This document shows, piece after piece, positions 1 to 8,106 of a DNA stretch of 64,000 nt. Both the position numbers and the translations under genes were made by a program. How positions within the stretch are numbered: the stretch's first letter is position 1; every line of letters begins with the position of its first letter. The notes under the pieces are model-generated. The model was not told the origin of the DNA. It searched no databases and worked only from the letters and a program-made list of their open reading frames with translations. Source of the stretch: CALJDF01 sp038121105 (GTDB lineage: Bacteria > Pseudomonadota > Alphaproteobacteria > SHVP01); NCBI GenBank assembly GCA_038121105.1, contig JAYONB010000012.1:1-64000 (forward strand), read 5' to 3'.

Positions 1-1169
1 TTACGCGCAATCAGTTGTTTGGCGATGATAATGCGCTGCATCTCGTTGGTACCCTCGCCGATCGTCATCAGCGGCGCGTCGCGATAGTAGCGCTCGATGT
101 CGAACTCCTTCGAGTAACCGTAGCCGCCATGGATGCGCATGGCTTCGAGCGACACCTCGACGGCGGTCTCGGAGGCGAAGTATTTCGCCATCCCGGCTTC
201 CATGTCGCAGCGCTCGCCGCGGTCGTACGCCTGCGCGGCATTCTCGACGAGCAATCGCGCGGCTTCGACCTTGGTTGCCATCTCACCGAGCTTGAGCTGG
301 ATCGCTTGGTGTTTGCAGATCGGCTTTCCGAAGGTCTCACGTTCTTGCGAGTATCGAGTGGCGTCCTTCAACGCGGCACTGGCCAGGCCAACGCCACGCG
401 CCGCTACGTTGATGCGCCCAATCTCAAGGCCGCCCGCGGCCTGGTAGAACCCTTGGCCCTCGACACCGCCGACTAAGTTAGATGCCGGAACCTTGAAGTC
501 TTCGAAAACCAGTTCCGCGGAGTCGATCGACTTGTAGCCGAGTTTTTCGAGGCGACGCGACACCGTGAAACCATCGCCTTTTTCCACGATGAAAAAGCTC
601 ATGCCCTTGTGCGCCGGCGTGACCTGCGTATCCGTCTTGGTGAGCAGGGCATAGCAGGTGCCTTCGATCCCGTTGGTGATCCAGGTCTTGCCGCCGTTGA
701 TGATGTAGTTGTCGCCGTCTTTGTCGGCGCGCGTACGGATACCCTGAAGATCGGTTCCGGCGTTCGGTTCGGTGAGGCCGAGGCCACCACGCAGTTCTCC
801 GGTGGCGAAGCGTGGCAAGAAATTTTGCTTTTGTTCCTCGGTGCCGAACCGCTGCACCAGCGTCGCCATGATGAGATGCGAGTTGAAGATGCCGGTCAGC
901 GCCATCCAAACCTCGGTGATCTTGATAACCACCTTGGCATAGGTCGAGGCCGACATGCCGAGGCCGCCATAGCGCTGCTCGATGATGGCGCCAAAAAGCC
1001 CCATCTCTTTCATCTGCTCGACGATTTCGTAGGGATACTCGTCCGCATGATCGAACTTCTTGACTACGGGTCGCACATCTCGTTCGAGCCATTTGTCGAT
1101 CGTGTCGAAAATCTGGCTCTCTTCTTCAGCCGTCAGGCCTTCTTCTTCGATTTGTTCTGCAGCGCTCAT
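1..1169 (-). CDS. acyl-CoA dehydrogenase (3' end cut by window edge)
   Basis: FAD-dependent acyl-CoA dehydrogenase, expected to introduce the alpha-beta double bond in an acyl-CoA using ETF as electron acceptor. The reading frame starts at ATG 1169 (MSAAEQIEEEGL) and stays open for 389 residues to the window edge, so the last few residues are missing. Family signatures seen in the reverse frame are GLTEPNAGTDL (flavin/substrate region), GGYGYSKEFDIERYYRDA and GEGTNEMQRIIIAKQLIAR; the Glu of GEGT aligns with the catalytic base of this family. It lies downstream of the MaoC-type hydratase on the same strand (65-nt gap), a usual pairing for oxidation and hydration of a CoA thioester. The substrate cannot be told from sequence. 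Confidence 0.9.
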   Translation of the reverse strand, partial: MSAAEQIEEEGLTAEEESQIFDTIDKWLERDVRPVVKKFDHADEYPYEIVEQMKEMGLFGAIIEQRYGGLGMSASTYAKVVIKITEVWMALTGIFNSHLIMATLVQRFGTEEQKQNFLPRFATGELRGGLGLTEPNAGTDLQGIRTRADKDGDNYIINGGKTWITNGIEGTCYALLTKTDTQVTPAHKGMSFFIVEKGDGFTVSRRLEKLGYKSIDSAELVFEDFKVPASNLVGGVEGQGFYQAAGGLEIGRINVAARGVGLASAALKDATRYSQERETFGKPICKHQAIQLKLGEMATKVEAARLLVENAAQAYDRGERCDMEAGMAKYFASETAVEVSLEAMRIHGGYGYSKEFDIERYYRDAPLMTIGEGTNEMQRIIIAKQLIAR

Positions 1170-1234
1170 TTCTGGTTCCTCCATCCATCCGCGCGAGCGG
1201 ATGTGCGTTAGTTGCTTCAGCCCTTCGCTAACGA

Positions 1235-1741
1235 TTAGTCGTCTACGGCATGCCCCCTCTTGGGGATCAACATCGACCGTTCGTAGGAGCAAACGACTAC
1301 GCCATCTTGGTTCTTGCTGATGGTTTTGATCGTCACGATACCCTGATTGGGGCGGGACTTCGACTCGCGGACGGAAAGGACTTCCGATTCCGAGTACATC
1401 GTGTCGCCGACAAACATCGGAGCCGTCAGTTTGATGTCGTTCCAACCAAGGTTCGCGATGGCCTTCCCCGAGGTGTCAGCGACGCTTTGACCCACGGCGA
1501 TCGCCACGGTCAACGGGCTGGCGACAATGCAGCGACCGAATTCGCTTTCTTTGGCGAACTCTTTGTCGAAATGCATTGGGTGCTGGTTCATCGTCAGGAG
1601 CGTGAACCACGTGTTGTCGGATTCGGTAATCGTCCGACCGGGGCGGTGCTCGTAGACCGCGCCGACTTCAAAATCCTCAAGGTAACGACCGGCGGATTCG
1701 CGATACCGCTTTTCTCCGATTTCTTTGGCAACGACGACCAT
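1235..1741 (-). CDS. MaoC-family (hot-dog) acyl-CoA hydratase/dehydratase
   Basis: A 168-residue single hot-dog-fold MaoC-like protein, expected to hydrate an enoyl-CoA or dehydrate a hydroxyacyl-CoA. The start at ATG 1741 is set by a strong GGGAGGAATTA ribosome site directly upstream. The segment NQHPMHFDKEFA (about residues 52-63) is the MaoC catalytic region in the HPxHxD form found in mesaconyl/methylfumaryl-CoA hydratase relatives rather than the DxNPxH form. It is transcribed with the downstream acyl-CoA dehydrogenase and divergently from the GntR regulator, which probably controls both. A second, larger hydratase of this type lies at 47.8 kb. Confidence 0.85.
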   Translation of the reverse strand: MVVVAKEIGEKRYRESAGRYLEDFEVGAVYEHRPGRTITESDNTWFTLLTMNQHPMHFDKEFAKESEFGRCIVASPLTVAIAVGQSVADTSGKAIANLGWNDIKLTAPMFVGDTMYSESEVLSVRESKSRPNQGIVTIKTISKNQDGVVVCSYERSMLIPKRGHAVDD

Positions 1742-1807
1742 TAATTCCTCCCAGAAACAGTGTGTTAGCTGTGCAGACTATTGACCGATCCCGGCCCGAA
1801 ATGCAAG

Positions 1808-1823
1808 ATTTGTTCGAACAAAT
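1808..1823. promoter_or_regulatory. perfect 16-bp palindrome, probable GntR operator
   Basis: ATTTGTTCGAACAAAT is identical to its reverse complement. It ends nine bases before the start codon of the GntR-family gene, in the 91-bp divergent gap to the MaoC/acyl-CoA dehydrogenase pair. Position and symmetry suit autoregulation and repression of the divergent operon; that role is inferred. Confidence 0.6.
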
Positions 1824-1832
1824 TTTTATCCC

Positions 1833-2639
1833 ATGACCGTCATGATCGAGAAAAATCGTATCAGTAGCGCCGAATCTTCGGGAAATCAGCCGTTTCCCGC
1901 GGACGGTCCCGGAGCGATCACCGCCACCGACATCGCCGAGCAACTCCAAGCCGCGATTCATCGAGACGACTACCCCCTTGGGGCGAGCCTGCCCACCGAG
2001 GCCGCGCTGTGCGCGGCCTATGGCGCCAGCCGATACACCGTACGGCAGGCGCTGGGGCGCCTTACCAAACTGGGCATGATCGAACGCAGGCAAGGGTCAG
2101 GGTCGGTGGTCCGCGCCACCGAACCGCAAGTGTCCTACGCCCAGTCGATGGGGTCGCTCGACGAATTGATGCAATACGCCAAGGACACTGTGCTGACGGT
2201 CGACCGGGTGCGGCTTGAAAAGGCCGGCGCGCGGACCGCCCATATGATCGGGAGCGAGGTCGGGTCGGGGTGGCTCCATGTTAGCGGCCGGCGCCATACG
2301 ATTGGGCGCCAGACCTCTCCCATTGCGTGGACCGATATCTATATCAACCCACGCTTTCGGGCGGTTGAAGACCACTTGGACAACAAGACGGTACCGGTCT
2401 ATCGCTTGATCGAAGAATTGTTCGACCAAACGGTCGATCAAGTCGAACAAGAAATCAATGCCACGCTAATCACCGGACGCATGGCGGAAAAACTGCAAAT
2501 CGCCGCAGGCCAACCGGGTCTCCGCGTCATCCGACGCTATCTGAGCAAGGATGGATCGGTGCTGGCAGTGGCGGTAAACGTGCACCCGGCGAGCCGCTTT
2601 CGCTACTCGATGGTGCTGAACCGTGCGATAGGGCGCTAG
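1833..2639 (+). CDS. GntR/HutC-family transcriptional regulator (UTRA domain)
   Basis: A 268-residue regulator. Residues about 28-95 form the GntR winged helix-turn-helix (LPTEAALCAAYGASRYTVRQ, then LGMIERRQGSGSVV). Residues about 105-265 match the UTRA ligand-binding domain of the HutC subfamily, with AWTDIYINPRF and the terminal VNVHPASRFRYSM. It would bind a small metabolite and release DNA. The ATG at 1833 is preceded by a palindrome at 1808-1823. It is divergent from the MaoC/acyl-CoA dehydrogenase pair and converges, four bases apart, on the GAF gene that ends the large cluster at 2.6-13.6 kb, so either or both could be its targets. The ligand is unknown. Confidence 0.88.
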   Translation: MTVMIEKNRISSAESSGNQPFPADGPGAITATDIAEQLQAAIHRDDYPLGASLPTEAALCAAYGASRYTVRQALGRLTKLGMIERRQGSGSVVRATEPQVSYAQSMGSLDELMQYAKDTVLTVDRVRLEKAGARTAHMIGSEVGSGWLHVSGRRHTIGRQTSPIAWTDIYINPRFRAVEDHLDNKTVPVYRLIEELFDQTVDQVEQEINATLITGRMAEKLQIAAGQPGLRVIRRYLSKDGSVLAVAVNVHPASRFRYSMVLNRAIGR

Positions 2640-2643
2640 CGTT

Positions 2644-3228
2644 CTAGGAAGCGATAATTTGCGCCAGTTGGTTGGGCCCATCATGGGCATGCCACAACAA
2701 GCTCGCGACATCTGCAAAGCGACACATCAACTCAAGATCGACCGGCCGATAGCTATAACGCGCTTGCGATCCGGCAATCAGCTGGCCGAACATCTCGCCT
2801 TGCCAGAACATCGGCACGTATAACGATGACCCCATGCGCGAAGTTTTGAGGATTTGTTGAAAGTCGGCATGCTCATCGGTGTTGGCAAGCAATAAAGGTT
2901 CTTTTTCCCGGACAACGCGACCGGGATGGCCATGCTCGATGTCGATCTGCATGTGAATCTGTTCCGGCGGAAAGCCGCTTTGACCCACGAACACGTTGTG
3001 TTTGCGGTCGGGGGCGATCATCACGGTCGCCGCAACGGTGTATTGCGTTTCCCCTTCTTTGAGGCCGCCCGGTTTTAGGTGTGCCGTCTTGTCACCCAAG
3101 AGGTCCGCAACGCATGCCGTTACCACAAGAAGGGCAGCTTCGGGCCCCGCCGCAACGAGGCCGTCCGCCAGGACTTTGACGAATGGATCCCACGCTTGCG
3201 CGGCAGTGGTGACCGTTTCGGTCGTCAC
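2644..3228 (-). CDS. GAF-domain protein
   Basis: A 194-residue GAF-like protein. The reading frame extends further upstream, but the likely start is GTG 3228, which overlaps the TGA of the deacetylase gene (GTGA), giving VTTETVTTAAQAW. The body has the GAF pattern: PGRVVREKEPLLLANTDEH (central strand and loop), SSLYVPMFWQGEMFGQLIAG and YSYRPVDLELMCRFADVAS. No output domain is attached, so it may sense a ligand or act as a small GAF enzyme. It is the last gene of the eleven-gene same-strand run beginning at 13.6 kb. Confidence 0.7.
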   Translation of the reverse strand: MTTETVTTAAQAWDPFVKVLADGLVAAGPEAALLVVTACVADLLGDKTAHLKPGGLKEGETQYTVAATVMIAPDRKHNVFVGQSGFPPEQIHMQIDIEHGHPGRVVREKEPLLLANTDEHADFQQILKTSRMGSSLYVPMFWQGEMFGQLIAGSQARYSYRPVDLELMCRFADVASLLWHAHDGPNQLAQIIAS

Positions 3229-4094
3229 GCCGCACCGGCGGGGTATTGCTCGGCGAAGGACTGCGCCATCTCCAACCGCGTGGCAATCCAAACGTCCTCG
3301 CGCGCGCGCACGTGTTTCAGAAAGGACTCGAACGCGCCGATCCGCCCGGGACGCCCGATGATCCGCAAGTGCAGCCCCAGCGACATGATCTTGGGCTCGC
3401 CCGCGACACCTTCGTCGTACAACCAATCGAAGGTGTCCGTTGCGTATTTCAGCCATTGGTCGGGCGTGAGCGCGGGGTCGGTCCAGAACTTCATGTCGTT
3501 CGAATCGACGGCATAAGGCATGATGATGAACGGCTTGCCGGCAACATCCTCCCAGAACGGCACGTCGTCCGAGAAGTCATCCATATGGTAGGTGAAGCCT
3601 TCTTCGGCGAGCAGCCGCCGCGTGTCCTCGGTATGCAGGTATCGCGACAACCATCCGTAAGGTCGTGTCCCGGTGGTTTTCTCGATCGAGGTCACCGCTT
3701 TACGGATGTACTCGCGCTCTTGATCTTCGTCCATGCGGTGCTGGGCCTGCCAACGCCAACCGTGCGAACACGCCTCGTGACCCCGGTCGCGAATGTAGTC
3801 ACCGATCTGCGGCGCCCTTTCGAGCGCTAGTGCACACGTTGTCCACGTCGCCTTGATGTCGTATTTGTCGAGCAGCTTGGCAACGCGCGGGAACCCGGCC
3901 TTGATGCCGAATTGGTAGTTCGATTCGTTGCCGAAGTTGCGCAACGGCCCGCGGACGAAGACCCCGAGTTCGTCAACCGGCTCCATTCCCTTGTCGCCGT
4001 CGAGAATGTTGCCTTCGGCCCCTTCTTCGACGTTAACGACGACCGACAAGGCGATCTTGGCATTGCCGGGCCACTTCATGACTTTTGTACTCAC
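3225..4094 (-). CDS. polysaccharide deacetylase-family (PuuE/allantoinase-like) hydrolase
   Basis: A 289-residue NodB-like TIM-barrel hydrolase of the metal-dependent amidohydrolytic deacetylase family, closest in pattern to PuuE-type cofactor-independent allantoinases. Seen: VVVNVEEGAEG near the N-terminus, ATWTTCALALER, GHEACSHGWRWQ (the HGxRW motif of this subgroup), RPYGWLSRYLHTEDTRRLL and LGLHLRIIGRPGR near the C-terminus. It probably hydrolyses a C-N bond in a small cytoplasmic substrate, since there is no signal peptide. It is coupled to the GAF gene by a 4-base overlap and follows the esterase gene closely. An AllA-like gene lies at 13.8 kb, but a purine pathway is not shown. Confidence 0.78.
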   Translation of the reverse strand: MSTKVMKWPGNAKIALSVVVNVEEGAEGNILDGDKGMEPVDELGVFVRGPLRNFGNESNYQFGIKAGFPRVAKLLDKYDIKATWTTCALALERAPQIGDYIRDRGHEACSHGWRWQAQHRMDEDQEREYIRKAVTSIEKTTGTRPYGWLSRYLHTEDTRRLLAEEGFTYHMDDFSDDVPFWEDVAGKPFIIMPYAVDSNDMKFWTDPALTPDQWLKYATDTFDWLYDEGVAGEPKIMSLGLHLRIIGRPGRIGAFESFLKHVRAREDVWIATRLEMAQSFAEQYPAGAA

Positions 4095-4106
4095 GCGCTG
4101 CGCTCC

Positions 4107-5018
4107 CTACTCGGCGGCCGCTCGGGCGGCCGCGGTCCAATGTTGTTGGGCATACTGGACCGCGCGCGATAGCGCGCGACGGGCATCCTCCAGCATGTCG
4201 GTATATTGATGCCAGACATGGATCATCTCCGGCCACACTTCGAGATCAACCTGCGCGCCGTGCCGTTTGGCCTGACCATAAAGGGCAATGGAATCCCCCA
4301 TCATCGCCTCGCTGCCGCCGACTTGGATCAGCATCGGCGGCATCCCCGTCAAATCGGCGAAACATGGCGACACCATCGGCGCCCGAAGGTCGCCATCTTC
4401 GCCCACGTACAATTTCGCCATCCCGAGCAATCGCTCGCGTGTCGCGGTGGGGTCGACGCCGTCCAGCATGTCGTAGGTATCGAACGAACAACTCAGATCT
4501 GTCCACGGCGATTGCAACAAAAGCGATGCCGGCAAGGATTGTTTGCGTTCCGCACGGGTCAGACTGAGAGAAAGCGCTAGGCCGCCACCTGCGGAATCGC
4601 CACTCACGGCAATGGCTGACGCCGTTAGGCCCTCGCCCTCAAGCCAGTCGAAGGCGACCAACGCGTCATCCAGCGCTGCAGGACAGGGATGTTCGGGCGC
4701 GAGGCGGTAATCGACCATGTAGACCGGCACCTTGGCCTCGGCCGCGAGATAGGCCCCGATCGTGCGATGCGTCGTCGGCGAGCCGAATACGTAGCCACCG
4801 CCATGCAAGTGCACGATCGCGCGACTGGTATCGGCATCGGCCACCGTCAATCGTTCGGCGGCGACCCCGCCCATATCGATCCTCGCGAAATTGACTCCCT
4901 CGGCGATCGGGCGGCGGCTCGTCAAGGCTTCGCGAAGCTGCCGAATTTCCTCCCGCGTCGCGTCGGCGGGTGGGGCCGTCTCCTTAATGTATTCGCGGAC
5001 CGCAAGAATTTCGCTCAT
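4107..5018 (-). CDS. alpha/beta hydrolase, HSL-type esterase
   Basis: A 303-residue hormone-sensitive-lipase-type esterase. The oxyanion motif HGGGYVFGSP is near residue 71, the nucleophile elbow GDSAGGG near residue 145, and the catalytic acid and histidine are plausibly in VGGSEAMMGDS and MIHVWHQY. It would hydrolyse a small ester or lactone in the cytoplasm. It sits between an SDR gene upstream (9-nt gap) and the PuuE-like deacetylase downstream (12-nt gap), so it is probably one step of the catabolic route encoded by the cluster. Confidence 0.87.
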   Translation of the reverse strand: MSEILAVREYIKETAPPADATREEIRQLREALTSRRPIAEGVNFARIDMGGVAAERLTVADADTSRAIVHLHGGGYVFGSPTTHRTIGAYLAAEAKVPVYMVDYRLAPEHPCPAALDDALVAFDWLEGEGLTASAIAVSGDSAGGGLALSLSLTRAERKQSLPASLLLQSPWTDLSCSFDTYDMLDGVDPTATRERLLGMAKLYVGEDGDLRAPMVSPCFADLTGMPPMLIQVGGSEAMMGDSIALYGQAKRHGAQVDLEVWPEMIHVWHQYTDMLEDARRALSRAVQYAQQHWTAAARAAAE

Positions 5019-5027
5019 GAGGCCTCC

Positions 5028-5861
5028 CTAATGCATCTCTTGACCACCGGAGACATCGAGGTTCTGCCCGGTGACGTAGTCGGCTTCGGAGGAACACAGA
5101 TAGGCGCAGGTCGCGGCAATGTCGGTGGTTTTGCCAACACGACCCAAGGGAATTTGCTGGGCACGCGTGGCCAGCAATTCCTCCACCGTGATGCCCAGAG
5201 ACTTGGCGCGAAACTCGTTTTGGCGCGCGCCCAATCCTGTCGTGATGTGGTTCGGGCACACCGTATTCACCGTGATGTTGTGGCCGCCGAACTCCAGTGC
5301 CGCGGTACGGGTGAGGCCGACCAAGGCATGCTTCGAGGAAACATAGGCCGCAAGGTCGGGAAAACCTCGCTTGGCCGCCTGGGATGCGATCGAAATGATT
5401 CGCCCGCCACCGCCCTGCGCAATCATTTGCTTGGCTGCGTGTTTGATCCCGAAGAAGGCGCCGCGCAGGTTGACCTCCAAGACAGCATCCCAGTCCTCTT
5501 GGGTCAGCTTGAGGGTCGAGTTCATGATGTAACCGACACCGGCGTTGTTCACCATGATGTCCAATGCACCGAATTCTTTGACGGCGGTCTCGATCGCGCC
5601 TTGTACCTGCGTTTCATCGCGAACGTCGCACACCGCGGCAACCGCTTGACCGCCCCCGGCGTTGATATCGTCAACGATCGACTGTAGTTCCGCGGCGGTG
5701 CCGATGTGCTCCGCGCCGAACCGTTCCCCTTTCGGCGCCCCAATATCGGTCAGCACCACCTTGGCGCCTTCGGCAACGAACCGGTGCGCCACGGCTTCGC
5801 CAATGCCGCCGTTCCGGCCAGCGCCGGTAACGACCGCTACCTTGCCGTTGAGGTCGTACAT
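5028..5861 (-). CDS. SDR-family oxidoreductase (tandem paralogue B)
   Basis: A 277-residue classical short-chain dehydrogenase/reductase. The start at ATG 5861 (MYDLNGKVAVVTGAG) lies two bases after the stop of the paralogue upstream; the open frame runs on 24 codons further but inside that gene. Cofactor motif GAGRNGGIGEA, NNAG (residues about 96-99) and the catalytic YVSSK are intact. The Asp in LTDIG suggests NAD(H). It has the same length as and strong similarity to the preceding gene (5864-6697), including NQNEF-type and GQNLDVSGG segments, so the pair arose by tandem duplication. Confidence 0.9.
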   Translation of the reverse strand: MYDLNGKVAVVTGAGRNGGIGEAVAHRFVAEGAKVVLTDIGAPKGERFGAEHIGTAAELQSIVDDINAGGGQAVAAVCDVRDETQVQGAIETAVKEFGALDIMVNNAGVGYIMNSTLKLTQEDWDAVLEVNLRGAFFGIKHAAKQMIAQGGGGRIISIASQAAKRGFPDLAAYVSSKHALVGLTRTAALEFGGHNITVNTVCPNHITTGLGARQNEFRAKSLGITVEELLATRAQQIPLGRVGKTTDIAATCAYLCSSEADYVTGQNLDVSGGQEMH

Positions 5862-5863
5862 CC

Positions 5864-6697
5864 CTAGTGCATCTCCTCGCCGCCGGAGACATCTAGGTTC
5901 TGCCCCGTAATGTATGGCGCCTGGTCCGAGCACAGGAAGGCCGCGGTCGACGCGATATCGCTCGTCAGGCCGACGCGGCCGAGCGGTATGCGTGATTGCA
6001 TTGCCGCCATGTAGTCATCTTCGCTTTGCCCCCCTGCGGCACTGAAGTGCTCGTTTTGCCAGGCACCAAGCCCGGTCGTGACGTGGTTGGGACAGATCGA
6101 ATTGACCCGGATGTTATGCGGCCCGAATTCTAGCGCTGCCGTCCTGGTGAGGCCGACGACACCGTGCTTAGACGACACATAGGCCGCCGCACCGGCGAAT
6201 CCGCGTTTCGCCGCTTGGGAGGCGATATTGATGATCGAGCCGCCGTTGCCTTGCGCGATCATCTGCTCGGCCGCATGTTTGATGCCAAAGAAGACGCCCC
6301 GAAGATTGACGTTAAGGACGGCATCCCAGTCTTTTTGCTCGAGATTGAGGATGTCGGTCATCAAGTAACCGATCCCGGCGTTGTTGATCATGATGTCGAG
6401 GCTACCGTAGGTATCCACCGCTTTTTTCACGGCGGCCGCCACTTGGTCTTCGTCCAGGACATCGCAAATGTGCGGCGTCGCTTCCCCGCCGGCCTGCTTG
6501 ATCTCGGCGGCGATTTCATCCATTTCGGCGGTGGTGCCGATGTGTTCGGCGGCGAACTGCGCGCCTTTCTCGGCACCGATATCGGTGATTACGACCTTCG
6601 CGCCTTCGGAGGCGAGCCGCTTCGCCATGGCTTCGCCCAACCCGCGATGGCGTCCGGCGCCGGTCACCAACGCAACTTTGCCATCGAGTGCGTACAT
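5864..6697 (-). CDS. SDR-family oxidoreductase (tandem paralogue A)
   Basis: A 277-residue classical SDR with GAGRHRGLGEA, NNAGIGYL, SIINIASQAAKRG and the catalytic YVSSK. Asp in ITDIG points to NAD(H). It is nearly colinear with the next gene (5028-5861) and ends in the same way (GGEEMH against GGQEMH). A run of about 40 residues that includes FFGIKHAAEQMIAQG is almost shared. Retention of two copies in one operon suggests two related dehydrogenation steps, or two stereoisomers of one substrate. Confidence 0.9.
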   Translation of the reverse strand: MYALDGKVALVTGAGRHRGLGEAMAKRLASEGAKVVITDIGAEKGAQFAAEHIGTTAEMDEIAAEIKQAGGEATPHICDVLDEDQVAAAVKKAVDTYGSLDIMINNAGIGYLMTDILNLEQKDWDAVLNVNLRGVFFGIKHAAEQMIAQGNGGSIINIASQAAKRGFAGAAAYVSSKHGVVGLTRTAALEFGPHNIRVNSICPNHVTTGLGAWQNEHFSAAGGQSEDDYMAAMQSRIPLGRVGLTSDIASTAAFLCSDQAPYITGQNLDVSGGEEMH

Positions 6698-6718
6698 TTT
6701 CGCCTCCCTATTCCTTGA

Positions 6719-7495
6719 TCACCACGGCAGCTGCCCGCCGTTCATGGCGATGCACTGTCCGGTGATGTATTCCGCATCGTCGCACGCCAACCACGAAACC
6801 GCGGCGGCGACGTCTTCAACCTTGCCCCAGCGGCCCCAGGGCACCTCGTCCTTCAAGGCCTGATAGGCATCGTCCCGGGTCAGATCTTGCGCGCCGGCGA
6901 TCTTATCGAGGAGACCGCTCATCATCGGCGTTTCGACGTGACCGGGCGTGTAGCAATTGACCCGAATGCGATGCGGCGCGAGTTCGCCTGCCGCCGCCTG
7001 GCTCATCATGATAATGGCAGCCTTGGTCGCGCAGTAGTGGGCAAAATTCGGCACGCCTTTGCGACCACCGCCGGAAGAGGCGTTGACGATGATCCCGCCC
7101 TTGCCCTGGGCAATCATATGCTGCGCCCCCACCTTGGTGCCGAGAAAGATGCCGTTGATGTTTACGTCCATCATGCGCCGCCAATCCTCCGCCGCGGTCT
7201 CGACGATCGGCGAGAACATAATGTAGCCCGCGTTGTTGACCATGATGTTCAGGTCGCCGAATTGCTCGACGGCTTGGGTGACGCACGATGACAGGGCGGC
7301 TTCTTCCCGGACGTCCGTTTCGATCGCCTGGGCATTGGCGCCGAGCGTGTCGGCCAGCGCCGTGGCACTCGCCATGTCGATATCGGCGATGACGACATTA
7401 GCGCCGTCGGCATGAAGGCGCTCGACAATACCCCGCCCGATGCCGTTGGCACCGCCGGTAACGACGGCCGTCTTGCCGCTGTGACGATCCGACAT
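6719..7495 (-). CDS. SDR-family oxidoreductase
   Basis: A 258-residue SDR, third of three in a row but clearly more distant from the other two. It has GGANGIGRG (cofactor loop), IADID (Asp indicating NAD), NNAGYIMFSP, an IIVNASSGGG strand, and HYCATKAAI, which contains the Tyr-x3-Lys catalytic pair. It starts four bases after the stop of the RedY-like gene and is followed 21 bases later by the next SDR. The substrate is unknown. Confidence 0.88.
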   Translation of the reverse strand: MSDRHSGKTAVVTGGANGIGRGIVERLHADGANVVIADIDMASATALADTLGANAQAIETDVREEAALSSCVTQAVEQFGDLNIMVNNAGYIMFSPIVETAAEDWRRMMDVNINGIFLGTKVGAQHMIAQGKGGIIVNASSGGGRKGVPNFAHYCATKAAIIMMSQAAAGELAPHRIRVNCYTPGHVETPMMSGLLDKIAGAQDLTRDDAYQALKDEVPWGRWGKVEDVAAAVSWLACDDAEYITGQCIAMNGGQLPW

Positions 7496-7499
7496 CCGC

Positions 7500-7997
7500 C
7501 TAGCCGGCGAATTTCTCGGTCACGATAAAGATGGGATTGTCCGCATACTTTTGGAAATCGGCCGCCACCTTCTGCATCCGGGGTTCTTTGCCGATATCGC
7601 CGACCAGCGCATCCAGGCCGGTGACATGAAGAATCTCGAAATACTTGTAAGGCGGCTTCTTCTTGGACCCGAAGATCCCTTCCGCACGAAACACTTTGAA
7701 ATCCTTGACGGATTTGAGCCCGCCGGCGATCGGCACGTCGGTCTTTTGCGCCCATCTTTCGTAGGCCGCGGGCTTTACGCCACGCCGCAAGTTGAACAGC
7801 ACGATGAGCGTGCGGGCTTTGGTCGGCGCCGCTTTGCGCCGCGCCTTTTTGGCGGCGGGACGCCGCTTGGCAACCTTCTTCTTGGCTTTTTTCGGCGCGG
7901 CTCTACGCGTCGCCTTGGCTTTGGGTTTCCGCGTCGCCTTGCGCGCCGGCTTTTTCGCGGCCTTTGATTTTGCTGCTTTCTTTCTCTTGATCGCCAT
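7500..7997 (-). CDS. RedY/HapK-like domain protein with histone H1-like Lys/Ala-rich N-terminal tail
   Basis: A 165-residue two-part protein. Residues 1-61 are almost only Lys, Ala, Arg and Pro (KKAAKSKAAKKPARKATRKP and similar), like bacterial H1-type DNA-binding tails. Residues about 62-165 match the small dabb-like fold of the RedY/HapK family: TLIVLFNLRRGVKPAAYERW, then KVFRAEGIFGS, KYFEILHV and FQKYADNPIFIVTEKF. Members of that family occur beside prodigiosin-type and SDR pathway genes. The GGGGAGGATCAG ribosome site before ATG 7997 makes the tail a real part of the product. It leads the SDR/esterase/deacetylase part of the cluster. See findings. Confidence 0.7.
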   Translation of the reverse strand: MAIKRKKAAKSKAAKKPARKATRKPKAKATRRAAPKKAKKKVAKRRPAAKKARRKAAPTKARTLIVLFNLRRGVKPAAYERWAQKTDVPIAGGLKSVKDFKVFRAEGIFGSKKKPPYKYFEILHVTGLDALVGDIGKEPRMQKVAADFQKYADNPIFIVTEKFAG

Positions 7998-8106
7998 CTG
8001 ATCCTCCCCAGGACACCGTGCGTCTGATCCGTTTCGTCATCGGGTGGTGCTTAGATCACCTTGCCCGCGATTATAGATGCGACGGGCGGCGTGGCCAGCC
8101 TTGGCG

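Noticed and set aside
478..1092. Arg-rich minus-strand frame of 204 codons.
   Set aside because: It is an alternate frame of the acyl-CoA dehydrogenase, whose own frame runs unbroken across the same stretch to the window edge.
2644..3456. A 270-residue minus-strand frame covering the GAF gene and beyond.
   Set aside because: The extra 76 residues are Arg-rich and read through the deacetylase gene; the GTGA overlap gives a natural start at 3228.
3225..4094. Naming the deacetylase allantoinase (puuE).
   Set aside because: The family resemblance is clear, but no other purine genes adjoin it and substrate specificity cannot be read by eye.
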